Shown here: piece by piece, positions 14,684 to 23,433 of the stretch
How the letters are laid out: every line of letters begins with the position of its first letter
How positions within the stretch are numbered: the stretch's first letter is position 1
Source of the DNA: Streptomyces muensis
GTDB lineage: Bacteria > Actinomycetota > Actinomycetes > Streptomycetales > Streptomycetaceae
Reading direction: 5' to 3'
Assembly (NCBI RefSeq): GCF_021474425.1
Contig: NZ_JAKEIP010000004.1
Coordinates: 1-64,000 of the forward strand
Length of the DNA stretch: 64,000 nucleotides
Notes under the pieces: generated by a model
The model's input: the letters and a program-made list of their open reading frames with translations, nothing else
Databases searched by the model: none
What the model was told of the DNA's origin: nothing
Position numbers and translations under genes: made by a program

Positions 14684-16597
14684 TCAGAAGACCGGATCCC
14701 AGCCGTCGGTGCCGGCCAAGTACTTGCGTGCCGTGTAATCGGCGGCCTCGGTGGCAGTCATCTTCGGGGCATCCGCCCCGACGCCCGCTCCGGCGCCGAA
14801 GTTCGCGTACTCCCTGAACCGCGCCGACCGCCAGGAGTAGTCCGGCATCATGTCCGTCCAGGGCTGGGCAGAGTTGATACCCGAGTGCACGTTCGTGTCC
14901 CGGACCAGCGCCTGGGGCCACACATCCGGGGAGTTGTGCCATGGCCGACCGAGATACATCGTCTTCTCCGGCACGCCGTTGGTGAAGATCTCGCTGTTGG
15001 TGATCAGGATGCCGTACTTCTTGCTCTTGTCCGTGTTCGGCGCCAGAACAGTACCGCCCACCCAGTTGCGTGCGGCGATGTTGCACCGGTCGAACACGGC
15101 AGTGGCGTTGCCGAAGATGAAGTCCACCGTGCCTTCGATGTAGCAACCGACGAAGTACTGGCGGGCCTCAGTTGTCGGCGTCACTCCCTTGACGAGGATC
15201 GTGTCCTGGCGACTGATGATCCGGGACTGGCTGAATGTCTGCCGATCGCCCATGGCGGCCACTGCGACGGCCTGGGTGTCGAACGGCCCGACCTCCGGGT
15301 GATTGGCGGGGTCGAACGAGTTGATGATGGTGAGTTGGGCGACCGTGATACCGGGCGCCTTGAATGTGGCCACGGCGCTGCCCTGAGTGCCGTATGGAAG
15401 ACCCGTCGCGGGGTTGATCATCCCGTGGGCGCGCTCCGCGGTGATGACGACGTCAGCGGCGTTGCCCGTGCCTCCCCCGATGAAGAGGTTGCTCTTGCTC
15501 GCCGGAACGGTGATCGTCTCGTGGTAGGTACCCTCCGCGAGAGTGATGACGTGCTGGATCCCGTCCGAGGGGGCGGCGTCGATCGCCGCCTGCGCGGTCG
15601 GGTAGTCGCCGAAGCCGTCGGGCTGGACGTAGGCCGAGAAGTCGGCTTCGGTGAGGTGCCTCCCCTTGGTGTTGAGGCTTGAGTGGTGGGCTGTCATGAG
15701 GTACTGCGCGATGGCGGCGACGGTCCCGAAGACGAGAGGGCCGACCTCAAGGGGAGCGCTCAGCACAACGGCGCCTCCGAGGATCGCGGTCAGGAACACC
15801 CTGCTCATGAGAGCCCAGTTGTTGTGCTGTGCCACATGCGTCGGGGTCACCGTGAATGCCTGGCCCCGGCCGAAGGCGGTGGCGGTCTCAGCCGCCTGGT
15901 TCCGGAAGCGAGAGGCCTCGGCGACCGCCACGATCATCTGGAGGATCGCCGGCGCCGCCATCCTGACGTAACCACTGGCAGTGTTGTCGCCGTTCTGGAG
16001 CAGCAGCACAGCGTTGTGGAGGCTCGCGGGGCTGATCTGCATACCGTCTCGGGTGGCTCCCTGCTGTTGCAGGTCGTTGTAGTTCGCCAACCCCTCGAAC
16101 CGCGTATTGACATTGGCGCCAGTGCCCGTGCGTATGGCACCAGGCAGGTTCACGTCCGCCTCCAGCGTGAAGAACCTGCCAAGGTTCACGACACCGGAAC
16201 CATCCTCGACGCCCTGCCTCCACCCCATGACATAGGAGTCCGACCGGCGCATGAACAACCGGATGAACTCTGGGCGGTCTTCGGCGTGCAGGTCGATGGC
16301 GATGAAGTCGTCGGTCCCCGCCACGTCGGTGACATCGACGGCAGGGCCGCCGCCTTCCGGTCTGACTCGGCCTGCGCTGACACCCTGTCTGATGCCGTTG
16401 ATCATGGCGGCGTAACCGGCCTTGGCCTCATCAGGCTCGCTGCTGATCCGCCAGGTGACGTTCGCGCCGGTAGCGGCGCCGGCAGTGGTGGCGCTGGTGA
16501 CCACGATGCCGCCGGCCAGCATGCCGGCGGCGGTCGCAACCGTCACTGCGGCGAGAAATGACCTGCGGGGAAGTCCCCCCGGCCTTGCGGTCGTCAT
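14684..16597 (-). CDS. Tat-secreted ribosome-inactivating protein fused to pectin methylesterase
   Basis: The protein has 637 residues in three parts. Residues 1-42 are a twin-arginine signal (PRRSFLAAV, hydrophobic core, Ala-rich cleavage zone). Residues about 46-303 are a full ribosome-inactivating (rRNA N-glycosidase) domain. Its ricin-A-type active site is complete: Tyr122 (SYVMGWR), Tyr173 (ANYNDL), Glu227 and Arg230 (AEASRF), Trp261 (HNNW). The spacings Tyr173-Glu227 (54), Glu-Arg (3) and Arg-Trp (31) equal those of ricin A (123-177-180-211). A hydrophobic C-terminal segment (267-301) matches the hydrophobic end of ricin A. Residues about 315-637 are a pectin methylesterase with GFGDYPTAQAAID, Gln442 (QAVA), Gln464 (RQDTI), the catalytic Asp492 (VDFIFG) and Arg551 (LGRPW). 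Predicted: an extracellular enzyme that de-esterifies plant pectin and depurinates the sarcin-ricin loop of eukaryotic 28S rRNA. It follows the LuxR-type gene by 292 bases and is terminated by the 14582 hairpin. The domain calls are sequence-based; dual activity is inference. Confidence 0.92.
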   Translation of the reverse strand: MTTARPGGLPRRSFLAAVTVATAAGMLAGGIVVTSATTAGAATGANVTWRISSEPDEAKAGYAAMINGIRQGVSAGRVRPEGGGPAVDVTDVAGTDDFIAIDLHAEDRPEFIRLFMRRSDSYVMGWRQGVEDGSGVVNLGRFFTLEADVNLPGAIRTGTGANVNTRFEGLANYNDLQQQGATRDGMQISPASLHNAVLLLQNGDNTASGYVRMAAPAILQMIVAVAEASRFRNQAAETATAFGRGQAFTVTPTHVAQHNNWALMSRVFLTAILGGAVVLSAPLEVGPLVFGTVAAIAQYLMTAHHSSLNTKGRHLTEADFSAYVQPDGFGDYPTAQAAIDAAPSDGIQHVITLAEGTYHETITVPASKSNLFIGGGTGNAADVVITAERAHGMINPATGLPYGTQGSAVATFKAPGITVAQLTIINSFDPANHPEVGPFDTQAVAVAAMGDRQTFSQSRIISRQDTILVKGVTPTTEARQYFVGCYIEGTVDFIFGNATAVFDRCNIAARNWVGGTVLAPNTDKSKKYGILITNSEIFTNGVPEKTMYLGRPWHNSPDVWPQALVRDTNVHSGINSAQPWTDMMPDYSWRSARFREYANFGAGAGVGADAPKMTATEAADYTARKYLAGTDGWDPVF

Positions 16598-16889
16598 GAA
16601 AAGCTCCAGGGTCGTGTCGACTGGTCGTCGGATTGTTGAGTCCAGTGATTGCCGTCAAGGCGACAACTCATCGAGTGTCTTGCCGGCTCTCGCCGTGGGA
16701 GGGAAGGCAGGCCCCATCCGACGCCCTCACACCGAGTCATTGGCGACTTGATGAGCGCGGGAGTCCATGGCGCCGTGCGAAGTCGGCGGCTCTCGGCTCC
16801 CGGAGGCGCGTCAGTGTGACCTGATGTCAATCAGCATGCACAGGAAAACGCCCGTGGGCCATGGGTACTTTTACCAACTCACATGGGAC

Positions 16890-19154
16890 TCAAGATGTGG
16901 GTACTTGGCTTTGTGTCCACCAAACCGCGATCTGGGCTCGGCACCTGAAGTCGAGCTTTGCCCTGATGTTCTCGACATGACGGTCGGCGGTCCGCGGCGA
17001 GAAGCCCAGGCGGGCAGCGATCTGCCGGTTACTCATGCCCTCGGACACGAGTCCGGCCACTTCCCGCTCCCTGCGAGTCAGCGAAGGCGAGGCCAATGCT
17101 GCCGGAGCATCGCCGCAGTCACGGGCGACGCTCAGAGCAAACCCGATGGCTTCGACGGGGTTGTCGTACCGATCACCTTCCGCGAGTGCCTCCGCGTACG
17201 CCGTAGGTCCCAGCACCTGCAAGACCGCCTTCTCGCACTCCGTGTGCCCCTCGGTCAGATAGGGGGCAGCGCCGAACTCGGTGTTGCTCTGCCGGGCCAA
17301 GGCGTGCGCCGCACCGAGCAGTTGTCCGGCCCGCAGGTGGTCGCCACGGGACGCGAGTGACCAAGCAAGGATCTCCAGCAGTTGCCAGACCAGGATGTGG
17401 TTGTTGAAGCCCTGCTGCATCCCGAGAGCGTTCCTGATGAGCTCAAGGACCGCTTCACGATCGCCACGTGTGTATGCCTCATAGGCCAGAGCGCCCAGTG
17501 CCAGACCACGCCCCAGCCGCTCACCATGGGCTTCCGAGGTGGCGACCGCCCGCCGGCCGGTGTCCGCGGCCCTCGGGTCGCCCAGAACGGCCCGGACCAG
17601 CGCCAGCCTGCCAAGTGTGACGATCACATGGAACTCGTCCCTCAGCTCCGCAAATGTCGCAGCCGCGTCCTCGTAGTGGGATGCGGCTGCCTCCAGATGC
17701 CCATCGAACTGCGCCAGTGCACCACGCAGGTCTTGGAGACAAGCGAGCAACACGAGGTCGTCCTCATGCTCGGCCACTTTCGCGATCTCCTCCGCGTACC
17801 GTTGGGCAGCGGAGCGGTCGGCCTGGATCAGGGCCATCCGCGCCACGATCCACAGCGCCCGGCCGCGGGCCGCAGTGGGCTCGGGCGCGGCTGCCAGGAC
17901 CCGGTAGAGAATGCGGCGTCCCTCCCCCAGGAAGCCGCCCGCGTACCAGTGGAAATACAACGCAGCGGCCAACTGGACCCCGGCCTGCGGGTCGTCGCAG
18001 CTCTCCAGAGCCTCTCGCAGGTTGCGGTGTTCGGACCGCAACCGGGCGAGACTTTCCGCTTGTTCGGGACCGCACCAGGTGTCTGCGAGCCGCGCGGTGA
18101 GAGCAAGGTAGAAATCACGGTGCCGTTGCCGAAGCCGCGCACCCCATACGGTCCCGGTGAGCCTCTCCGCGCCATACAGGCGCACACTTTCCAGCATGTA
18201 ATAGCCGGGAAGGCCGTCACGCTCACATGTGAACACCACGGATTGGGTGACCAGCCCCTCGAGCAGCTCCAGTACCTCGGCCGTGGCGATGCCCTCGCCG
18301 ACGCACACCTCCTCGACCGCGTCCAGCGTGAAGCCGCCGACGAATACCGACAGCCGGGTCCACAGCAGCCGCTCGGAGGGGCTGCACAGTTCGTAGCTGT
18401 ATTCGACCAACGCCCGCAGACTGCGGTGCCGGGCGGTCACAGCCCGGTCACGGCCCACGATCAGTGCGAACCGATCCTCAAGGCGGGTGACCAGCTGATC
18501 GAGGGTCAGCGTGCGAAGGCGTGGAGCAGCAAGTTCGATGGCGAGAGGCAGCCCGTCCAAGTCCGCGCAGAGCCTGGCAGCAGAGGACCGGTTCGCCGGG
18601 GTGAGACAGAAATCCGGGCGAAGAGCCGCTACACGGTCCGCCAGCAATTCGAGAGCGTCCCGCTCCGCCAGAGGCAGAACCGGGAGCAGATACTCACCCG
18701 TGACGCCCAGCGCCCGACGGCTCGTCGCCAGAATCCTCACCTCGGCGGCGCGAGTCAGGATTTCATACACCAGTTCGGCACAGGCCTCCTGCAGATGCTC
18801 GCAGTTGTCCAGCAATACGAGAGCCCGGCGCCCGGCCAGGTGGTTGGCCACGCGCTCCGCGACGGGCACGGGACTGATGTCCGGAATCCCCACTGTGACC
18901 GCGACCACGCCTGCCACCGCTGAGGGATCCACGACGGGGGCCAGGTTCACCAGCCACACCCCGTCCGGGAACTCATCTCCGGACGCGGAGGCTATTTCGA
19001 GCGCCAGCCGGGTCTTGCCCACCCCTCCGACCCCCGTGAGCGTGAGCAGCCGGGCGGTTCCGAGGCGTCGACGCGCTTCGGCGATCTCCTCTCCGCGACC
19101 GACGAACCGAGTGAGAGCGGCAGGCAGACCTACGCCCGTCGTCCTGTTGGTCAT
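16890..19154 (-). CDS. Large LuxR-family regulator with NB-ARC-type ATPase
   Basis: The protein has 754 residues from the ATG at 19154 (upstream in-frame codons lack a ribosome site). The N-terminal ATPase has a P-loop GVGGVGKT (41-48), a Walker-B-like 'ALVLLDNCEH' and 'ILATSRRALGVTGEYLLPVLPL', the typical AfsR/LAL-type signature. A middle TPR-like helical region follows. The C-terminal LuxR helix-turn-helix (about 690-754) is LTRREREVAGLVSEGMSNRQIAARLGF in pattern. Such regulators sense a ligand through the repeats and activate linked genes. It lies immediately upstream of the RIP-pectinesterase on the same strand, so it is the best candidate regulator. The 292-base gap argues for a separate promoter for the target. 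Confidence 0.88.
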   Translation of the reverse strand: MTNRTTGVGLPAALTRFVGRGEEIAEARRRLGTARLLTLTGVGGVGKTRLALEIASASGDEFPDGVWLVNLAPVVDPSAVAGVVAVTVGIPDISPVPVAERVANHLAGRRALVLLDNCEHLQEACAELVYEILTRAAEVRILATSRRALGVTGEYLLPVLPLAERDALELLADRVAALRPDFCLTPANRSSAARLCADLDGLPLAIELAAPRLRTLTLDQLVTRLEDRFALIVGRDRAVTARHRSLRALVEYSYELCSPSERLLWTRLSVFVGGFTLDAVEEVCVGEGIATAEVLELLEGLVTQSVVFTCERDGLPGYYMLESVRLYGAERLTGTVWGARLRQRHRDFYLALTARLADTWCGPEQAESLARLRSEHRNLREALESCDDPQAGVQLAAALYFHWYAGGFLGEGRRILYRVLAAAPEPTAARGRALWIVARMALIQADRSAAQRYAEEIAKVAEHEDDLVLLACLQDLRGALAQFDGHLEAAASHYEDAAATFAELRDEFHVIVTLGRLALVRAVLGDPRAADTGRRAVATSEAHGERLGRGLALGALAYEAYTRGDREAVLELIRNALGMQQGFNNHILVWQLLEILAWSLASRGDHLRAGQLLGAAHALARQSNTEFGAAPYLTEGHTECEKAVLQVLGPTAYAEALAEGDRYDNPVEAIGFALSVARDCGDAPAALASPSLTRREREVAGLVSEGMSNRQIAARLGFSPRTADRHVENIRAKLDFRCRAQIAVWWTQSQVPTS

Positions 19155-19426
19155 CGCTGTGCGTCGCCTTTCGCACGCCCACGGGTTCTCAGGCGGGCCT
19201 TTTCGTACGAGTGGTCGGGCGCCGGCCTGACGGTCCGCTCCACCAAGCACGGCCGGCAGGGGAGGAAACCACCCGCGCAACGTGCGCATCGGCTCGCTCC
19301 TCCTCCCCCAGCGTCAAGCGCTCCAGTAGCCCCGCGCGCCCCGGACCACCGGCAGCCACAGGCCTCCGTCGGTTTCGAGGCACCGGCCAACCGGACCATC
19401 CGCTTCCGCTGGGGCCCGTATCGCTG

Positions 19427-20428
19427 TCAGGCGCCGCGACCGGACCGGAATTCGGCCGTCGCCTCGATCACATCGGCGAACATGCGTTCCGACGTTTCCG
19501 GCAGCGCGATGTTGTGCAGCATCGGGTACGCCAGATGCCGGACGGGGACGCCATCCGCCGCGAGCCTGGCAACATACCGTCGCCCGTCGTCCCGCAGAGG
19601 ATCGTGGTCCCCTGTGACGATCACTGCGGGCGGCAGGCCTTCCATGCTGTCGGCGAGCAGAGGCGAGACGTATGGATCCATGACCTGCTCGGGCGACGCA
19701 TACAGCCGCAGGACGGGTTGCAGGGCTTCCCACTGCCCCGGCACCTCGCGCATCGACTCGGACCCCCCGGCCAGATCCAGGGCCGGAACCAGCAGCACCT
19801 GACTCGCGAAGCGCGGGCCTTGCTCATCCCTGGCCAGCAGACACACCGCGGCCGCGAGGTTGCCGCCCGAGCTGGCGCCCATGACGGAGACATCGGAGCA
19901 GTCGACACCGAGCTCCGTGGCATTCTCGACGACCCAGCACGCCGCGGCATAGGCGTCCCGCAACTGGCCCGGGTAGGGGTTCTCGGGAGCCAGTCGATAG
20001 TCGACGTTGATCACCACGCTGCCCAGACCATCACATATGGTCCGGCAGTGGCCGTCGGTCAGATCGAAGCCACGCTCGCCACCCGCGAGCCACCATGCGC
20101 CGCCATGGAAGAACACGACCGCGGGAAAGGGGCCCTGGCCCGCGGGGCGGTAGACGCGTGCGGTGACGTCGCCTCCCTCGACCGGGATGGACAGATCCGT
20201 CACCGACTCGACAGCGGGCGCGGCCTGCGTCGTCACGTGCACCGCCAGTACGGCGGCGTGCGCATCGTGCTCCCCACGCACGGCGGCCACCTCCGCTAGC
20301 CATGCCTCGCGCGACTGCCCTTCCTGCGGCCGAGCAGGCGGAGGGGGAGGCTGCTGGCCCGCAGGGAGCGCCGCCATGATCTGACCCGCGAGAGCGGCCA
20401 GTTCGGGAGACATGTCGTTCGAGGGCAT
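19427..20428 (-). CDS. Alpha/beta hydrolase fold-3 (HSL-type) esterase
   Basis: The protein has 333 residues from the ATG at 20428 (GAAAGG upstream). HSL-family motifs: FFHGGAWWL (oxyanion, HGGAW variant), MGASSGGNLAAAV (nucleophile in GASSG), DHDPLRDDGRRY (acid Asp), and a base His near the end (LAYPMLHNIALP). It is divergent from the ABC-importer operon starting at 20829, with 400 bases between that include two palindromes (20615-20625, 20725-20738). Together with the similar esterase at 27605 it flanks the importer, which suggests that imported esters are hydrolysed inside the cell. Confidence 0.87.
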   Translation of the reverse strand: MPSNDMSPELAALAGQIMAALPAGQQPPPPPARPQEGQSREAWLAEVAAVRGEHDAHAAVLAVHVTTQAAPAVESVTDLSIPVEGGDVTARVYRPAGQGPFPAVVFFHGGAWWLAGGERGFDLTDGHCRTICDGLGSVVINVDYRLAPENPYPGQLRDAYAAACWVVENATELGVDCSDVSVMGASSGGNLAAAVCLLARDEQGPRFASQVLLVPALDLAGGSESMREVPGQWEALQPVLRLYASPEQVMDPYVSPLLADSMEGLPPAVIVTGDHDPLRDDGRRYVARLAADGVPVRHLAYPMLHNIALPETSERMFADVIEATAEFRSGRGA

Positions 20429-20614
20429 GATCGGGGCCTTTCGGGAACGGGGACGGCAGACCAGCGCCGGCACATGCGGACCGGCGTCACACGAACGCCG
20501 CGCACGGCGACACGACCCACCCGTGATCGTGACGGGCGATGGGCGCTCCGACCGTCGGCAATGGGCATCATCGGCTGCGGTCGACCATACGTCAACTGCT
20601 TTCCCTTGATCACT

Positions 20615-20625
20615 TTACGCCGTAA
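20615..20625. promoter_or_regulatory. Palindrome TTACG-C-CGTAA, candidate LacI-type operator
   Basis: A perfect 11-base palindrome within CTTTACGCCGTAACC. It shares CTTTACGC with the second site at 20725-20738. The LacI-family regulator at 26561 is encoded at the end of the importer operon and is the likely binder. Confidence 0.4.
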
Positions 20626-20724
20626 CCAAGCAACAGCGCACTGAACCTACCTCCGAAGCTCACATGTCAGCCTACCTGCACTTTGCTTGCCAGATCGAGC
20701 CTCAGAGCCACGGAGTCAATGAAT

Positions 20725-20738
20725 GTAAAGTGCTTTAC
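20725..20738. promoter_or_regulatory. Palindrome GTAAAG-TG-CTTTAC, candidate LacI-type operator
   Basis: A 14-base inverted repeat, followed by GCG, about 90 bases before the binding-protein start. The size and T/A-rich arms around a two-base centre resemble LacI-family operators, although the central pair is TG rather than CG. It is probably bound by the LacI regulator at 26561. Confidence 0.45.
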
Positions 20739-20828
20739 GCGAACTACTTGACGCGAAGGTTAAGTGTCTGTTTCCTGAAGCACAGGCCACGCTCCTCTTC
20801 CCTCCCTCCAAACCCTCAGGAGGCATTC

Positions 20829-22424
20829 ATGCGCGTTCCCACCGGTCCGAGACACCCCAGCCGAAGCCGAAGCCTGCCCAAGGCGGTGGCGGCGGGGGTG
20901 ACGGCCGCTCTCCTCCTCACCGCGTGCAGCGCCGGCGGCGAGGCGGCGGCGGGCAAGCCGAACACCGAGCCCGCAGGAGTGGGCGACCTTCTGACGGTGG
21001 CGTACCAGGCGGCACCCCCCACGCTGGACCCGGCCAAGATCGACCAGGCCTTCGCCGGTTTCGTGAACCCGGCCTACGAGCCGCTGATCCGGAGGGCCTC
21101 GGACGGCTCGCTCAAGCCCGCTCTGGCGACCTCGTGGAAATACGTGGGGAAGGGAAACAAGCTCTTCGAACTGACCCTGCGTGAGAAGGTGACGTTCGCC
21201 GACGGCGGATCGCTGAGCGCCGACGGTGTCGTCAAGCACCTGCGGTACGTGCAGAAGACCGGTGGAGCGTCCGCGGCGTTCCTGCAGGGCGCCACGTTCA
21301 CGGCCTCCGGCGACCGCACCGTGCGCATCAAGTTCGCCACCCCCAACCCGGTGGTGCCCGACATCCTCACCCAGGACTACGTCATCGGCGATGTCATCAG
21401 CCCCAAGGCGCTGGCCAAGCCGACCGCCCTGGCCACGTCGACGTCCGGTGCGGGGCCCTACACGCTCGACCCGAAGGCGACCGTGGCCGGCGACCACTAC
21501 ACGTTCGTCGCCAACCCTCACTACTGGAACAAGTCCGACGTGCACTACAAGCGCGTCGTCCTGCGCGCCATAGCCAACCCGAACACGGCGATCAACGCGC
21601 TGAAGACCGGCCAGGTGGACGTGGCGTCCGCCGACTACTCGGTCAGCGCCTCGGCGAAGTCCGCGGGCCTGCAGATCGTGCAGACCCCCTTCGTCATCCA
21701 GGGCATCAACTTCCTCGACCGGGACGGCAGTCTGCTCAAGCCACTCGGCGATGTGCGGGTGCGCCAGGCCATCAACTACGCCATCGACCGCACTGCCATC
21801 AGCAAGGCCCTGCTGGGCGAGTACGGCGTACCCACGAGCCAGTTCACCGTCCCCGGCGGTGAGGGCTACGTCGCGGAGAACAAGAACGCGTATCCCTACG
21901 ACCTCGCCAAGGCGAAGCGGCTGCTCGCCGAGGCCGGATACCCGAACGGCTTCACGCTCCCCATGCTCTCCCTGCCCTACGCCGGGATCGGGACCATGGC
22001 GCAGGCCCTGAGCGACCAGCTCGGCAAGGCCGGGATCCACGTCAAGCTCCGCACCCTCAACAACCCGAACGCCTACCTCAAGGAACTCTCCGGGGGCGAC
22101 ATCGCCTCCGCCGCGGTGGGCTACGGCTACCAGCCGACGTACATGGAAGGGGTCGGGCTCTTCATGCCCACCGCCCCTGTGTTCAATCCGCGCAAGAGCA
22201 CCTCGCCCGAGCTCACGCGCCTGTTCGGCGAGCTGACCACGGCCTCGCAGCAGGAGCGTCCCGCCGCGGCCAGAGCCATCCACGACTGGCTGGTCGACAA
22301 CGCCTGGTTCGCCCCCGTCGCGGCGAGCCCGGTCTTCTACTACGCGCGCGCGAACGTGGGCGGTCTGAAGGTCTCGGCCAAGAGCCCCCTGGCGAACCTC
22401 GCGGACTGGTACCCGGTCCGCTGA
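20829..22424 (+). CDS. ABC transporter substrate-binding lipoprotein (SBP_bac_5)
   Basis: The protein has 531 residues from the ATG at 20829 (AGGAGG seven bases before). A lipoprotein signal ends in LLTAC, so Cys33 is lipidated and the protein is anchored outside the membrane. The body is family-5 extracellular binding protein (oligopeptide/dipeptide/nickel type), with 'LTVAYQAAPPTLDPAKID', 'YEPLIRRASDGSLKPALATSWKY', 'FADGGSLSADGVVKHLRYV' and 'DVRVRQAINYAIDRTAI'. It delivers its ligand to the permeases encoded next. The ligand is unknown: peptides, glycosides or esterified compounds are all possible. First gene of a four-gene importer operon. Confidence 0.93.
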   Translation: MRVPTGPRHPSRSRSLPKAVAAGVTAALLLTACSAGGEAAAGKPNTEPAGVGDLLTVAYQAAPPTLDPAKIDQAFAGFVNPAYEPLIRRASDGSLKPALATSWKYVGKGNKLFELTLREKVTFADGGSLSADGVVKHLRYVQKTGGASAAFLQGATFTASGDRTVRIKFATPNPVVPDILTQDYVIGDVISPKALAKPTALATSTSGAGPYTLDPKATVAGDHYTFVANPHYWNKSDVHYKRVVLRAIANPNTAINALKTGQVDVASADYSVSASAKSAGLQIVQTPFVIQGINFLDRDGSLLKPLGDVRVRQAINYAIDRTAISKALLGEYGVPTSQFTVPGGEGYVAENKNAYPYDLAKAKRLLAEAGYPNGFTLPMLSLPYAGIGTMAQALSDQLGKAGIHVKLRTLNNPNAYLKELSGGDIASAAVGYGYQPTYMEGVGLFMPTAPVFNPRKSTSPELTRLFGELTTASQQERPAAARAIHDWLVDNAWFAPVAASPVFYYARANVGGLKVSAKSPLANLADWYPVR

Positions 22425-22497
22425 ATTCCAATACGCCCGTGATGACGTCCGGCCGGTCCACGGCCGGCGTCACCGATCTCACCGGAAGGAGGCACAC

Positions 22498-23433
22498 GTG
22501 CGTCGCATTGTCCGATGGTCCGTGACTTCGACGGTCCTCACCTTCGCCGTCTCGGCACTGACCTTCGTCCTGGTGTCGCTGACGCCCGGCGACGCCGCCC
22601 GTGCGGTCCTGGGCCGTGATGCGACGCCCGAGCAGTACCGCCAGCTCAGAGCCCAGCTCGGCCTCGACGAGCCGCTCGCGGTCCAGTACTGGCACTGGCT
22701 CGTCCGCGCGGTCCACGGTGACCTCGGCACCGCTCTGTCCACCGGGCAGCCGGTGCTGCGGACACTCGAGCAGCGGCTGGGCCCCTCGCTCAGCCTGATC
22801 ACCGGGGCGCTTGTCGTCTCCGCACTCCTGGGCGTCGGCCTCGGCGTGCTCAGCGCCGTCCGCGGCGGTGCCGTGGGCCGCGCGCTGGACCTGCTGTCCA
22901 TGCTGGGCCTGGCCCTGCCCTCGTTCTGGCTCGGCCTGGTCCTCGTCGCGGCCTTCGCGGTGGCCCTTCCGATCTTCCCGGCCAGCGGGTACGTCCCCCT
23001 CACGGACTCACCCTGGGAATGGCTGCGGTCGCTCGCCCTGCCGGTTCTCACCCTCGGAATCGGCGGCTCCGCGACGATCGCGAAACAGACCCGGGACGCG
23101 ATGCTCGACGAGATGGGCCGCGACTACATCGTCCTGCTGCGCGCCCGCGGACTGCCCGAACGCTCCATCGTCCTGCGTCACGCACTGAAGAACGCGGCTG
23201 TCCCCGTGGTGACCGTCCTCGGGCTCCTGTTCGTCGGACTGCTCAGCGGCAGCGTGCTGGCCGAGACGGTGTACGTGGTGCCCGGCCTCGGCAGCACCGC
23301 GGTCACGGCCACCCAAGCGCACGACATCCCCCTCATCCAGGGCGTCGCCCTCTGCTTCACGGTCATCGTCATCACCGTCAACCTGCTGGTCGAACTCCTC
23401 TACGGCCGGCTCGACCCGAGGAGCCGTGGATGA
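22498..23433 (+). CDS. ABC transporter permease (DppB/OppB type)
   Basis: The protein has 311 residues from the GTG at 22498 (GGAAGGAGG upstream). It has six membrane segments, the N-terminal DppB signature (LTPGDAARAVLGRDATPEQ), the periplasmic-loop motif 'LGLDEPLAVQYWHWL', and the EAA loop that contacts the ATPase ('ARGLPERSIVLRHALKNAAVPV'). It forms the membrane channel together with the permease half of the next gene. The stop overlaps the next start (ATGA at 23430-23433), showing translational coupling. Confidence 0.92.
   Translation: MRRIVRWSVTSTVLTFAVSALTFVLVSLTPGDAARAVLGRDATPEQYRQLRAQLGLDEPLAVQYWHWLVRAVHGDLGTALSTGQPVLRTLEQRLGPSLSLITGALVVSALLGVGLGVLSAVRGGAVGRALDLLSMLGLALPSFWLGLVLVAAFAVALPIFPASGYVPLTDSPWEWLRSLALPVLTLGIGGSATIAKQTRDAMLDEMGRDYIVLLRARGLPERSIVLRHALKNAAVPVVTVLGLLFVGLLSGSVLAETVYVVPGLGSTAVTATQAHDIPLIQGVALCFTVIVITVNLLVELLYGRLDPRSRG

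Larger units (their letters stand above)
20429..20828. other. Divergent regulatory region of esterase and ABC importer
   Basis: 400 bases, AT-rich for this genome around 20600-20770. It contains two palindromes given separately and a CAGGAGGC ribosome site directly before 20829. The region looks like the shared control point of both transcription units. No gene is seen in it. Confidence 0.5.

Noticed and set aside
14684..16597. Reading the RIP-pectinesterase as two adjacent genes
   Set aside because: There is one continuous frame with no stop, no ribosome site and no plausible start at the domain boundary, and a single N-terminal Tat signal.
20760..22283. 507-codon minus-strand frame opposite the binding-protein gene
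   Set aside because: Shadow of the SBP_bac_5 gene; composition dominated by Arg/Gly/Val with no family match.
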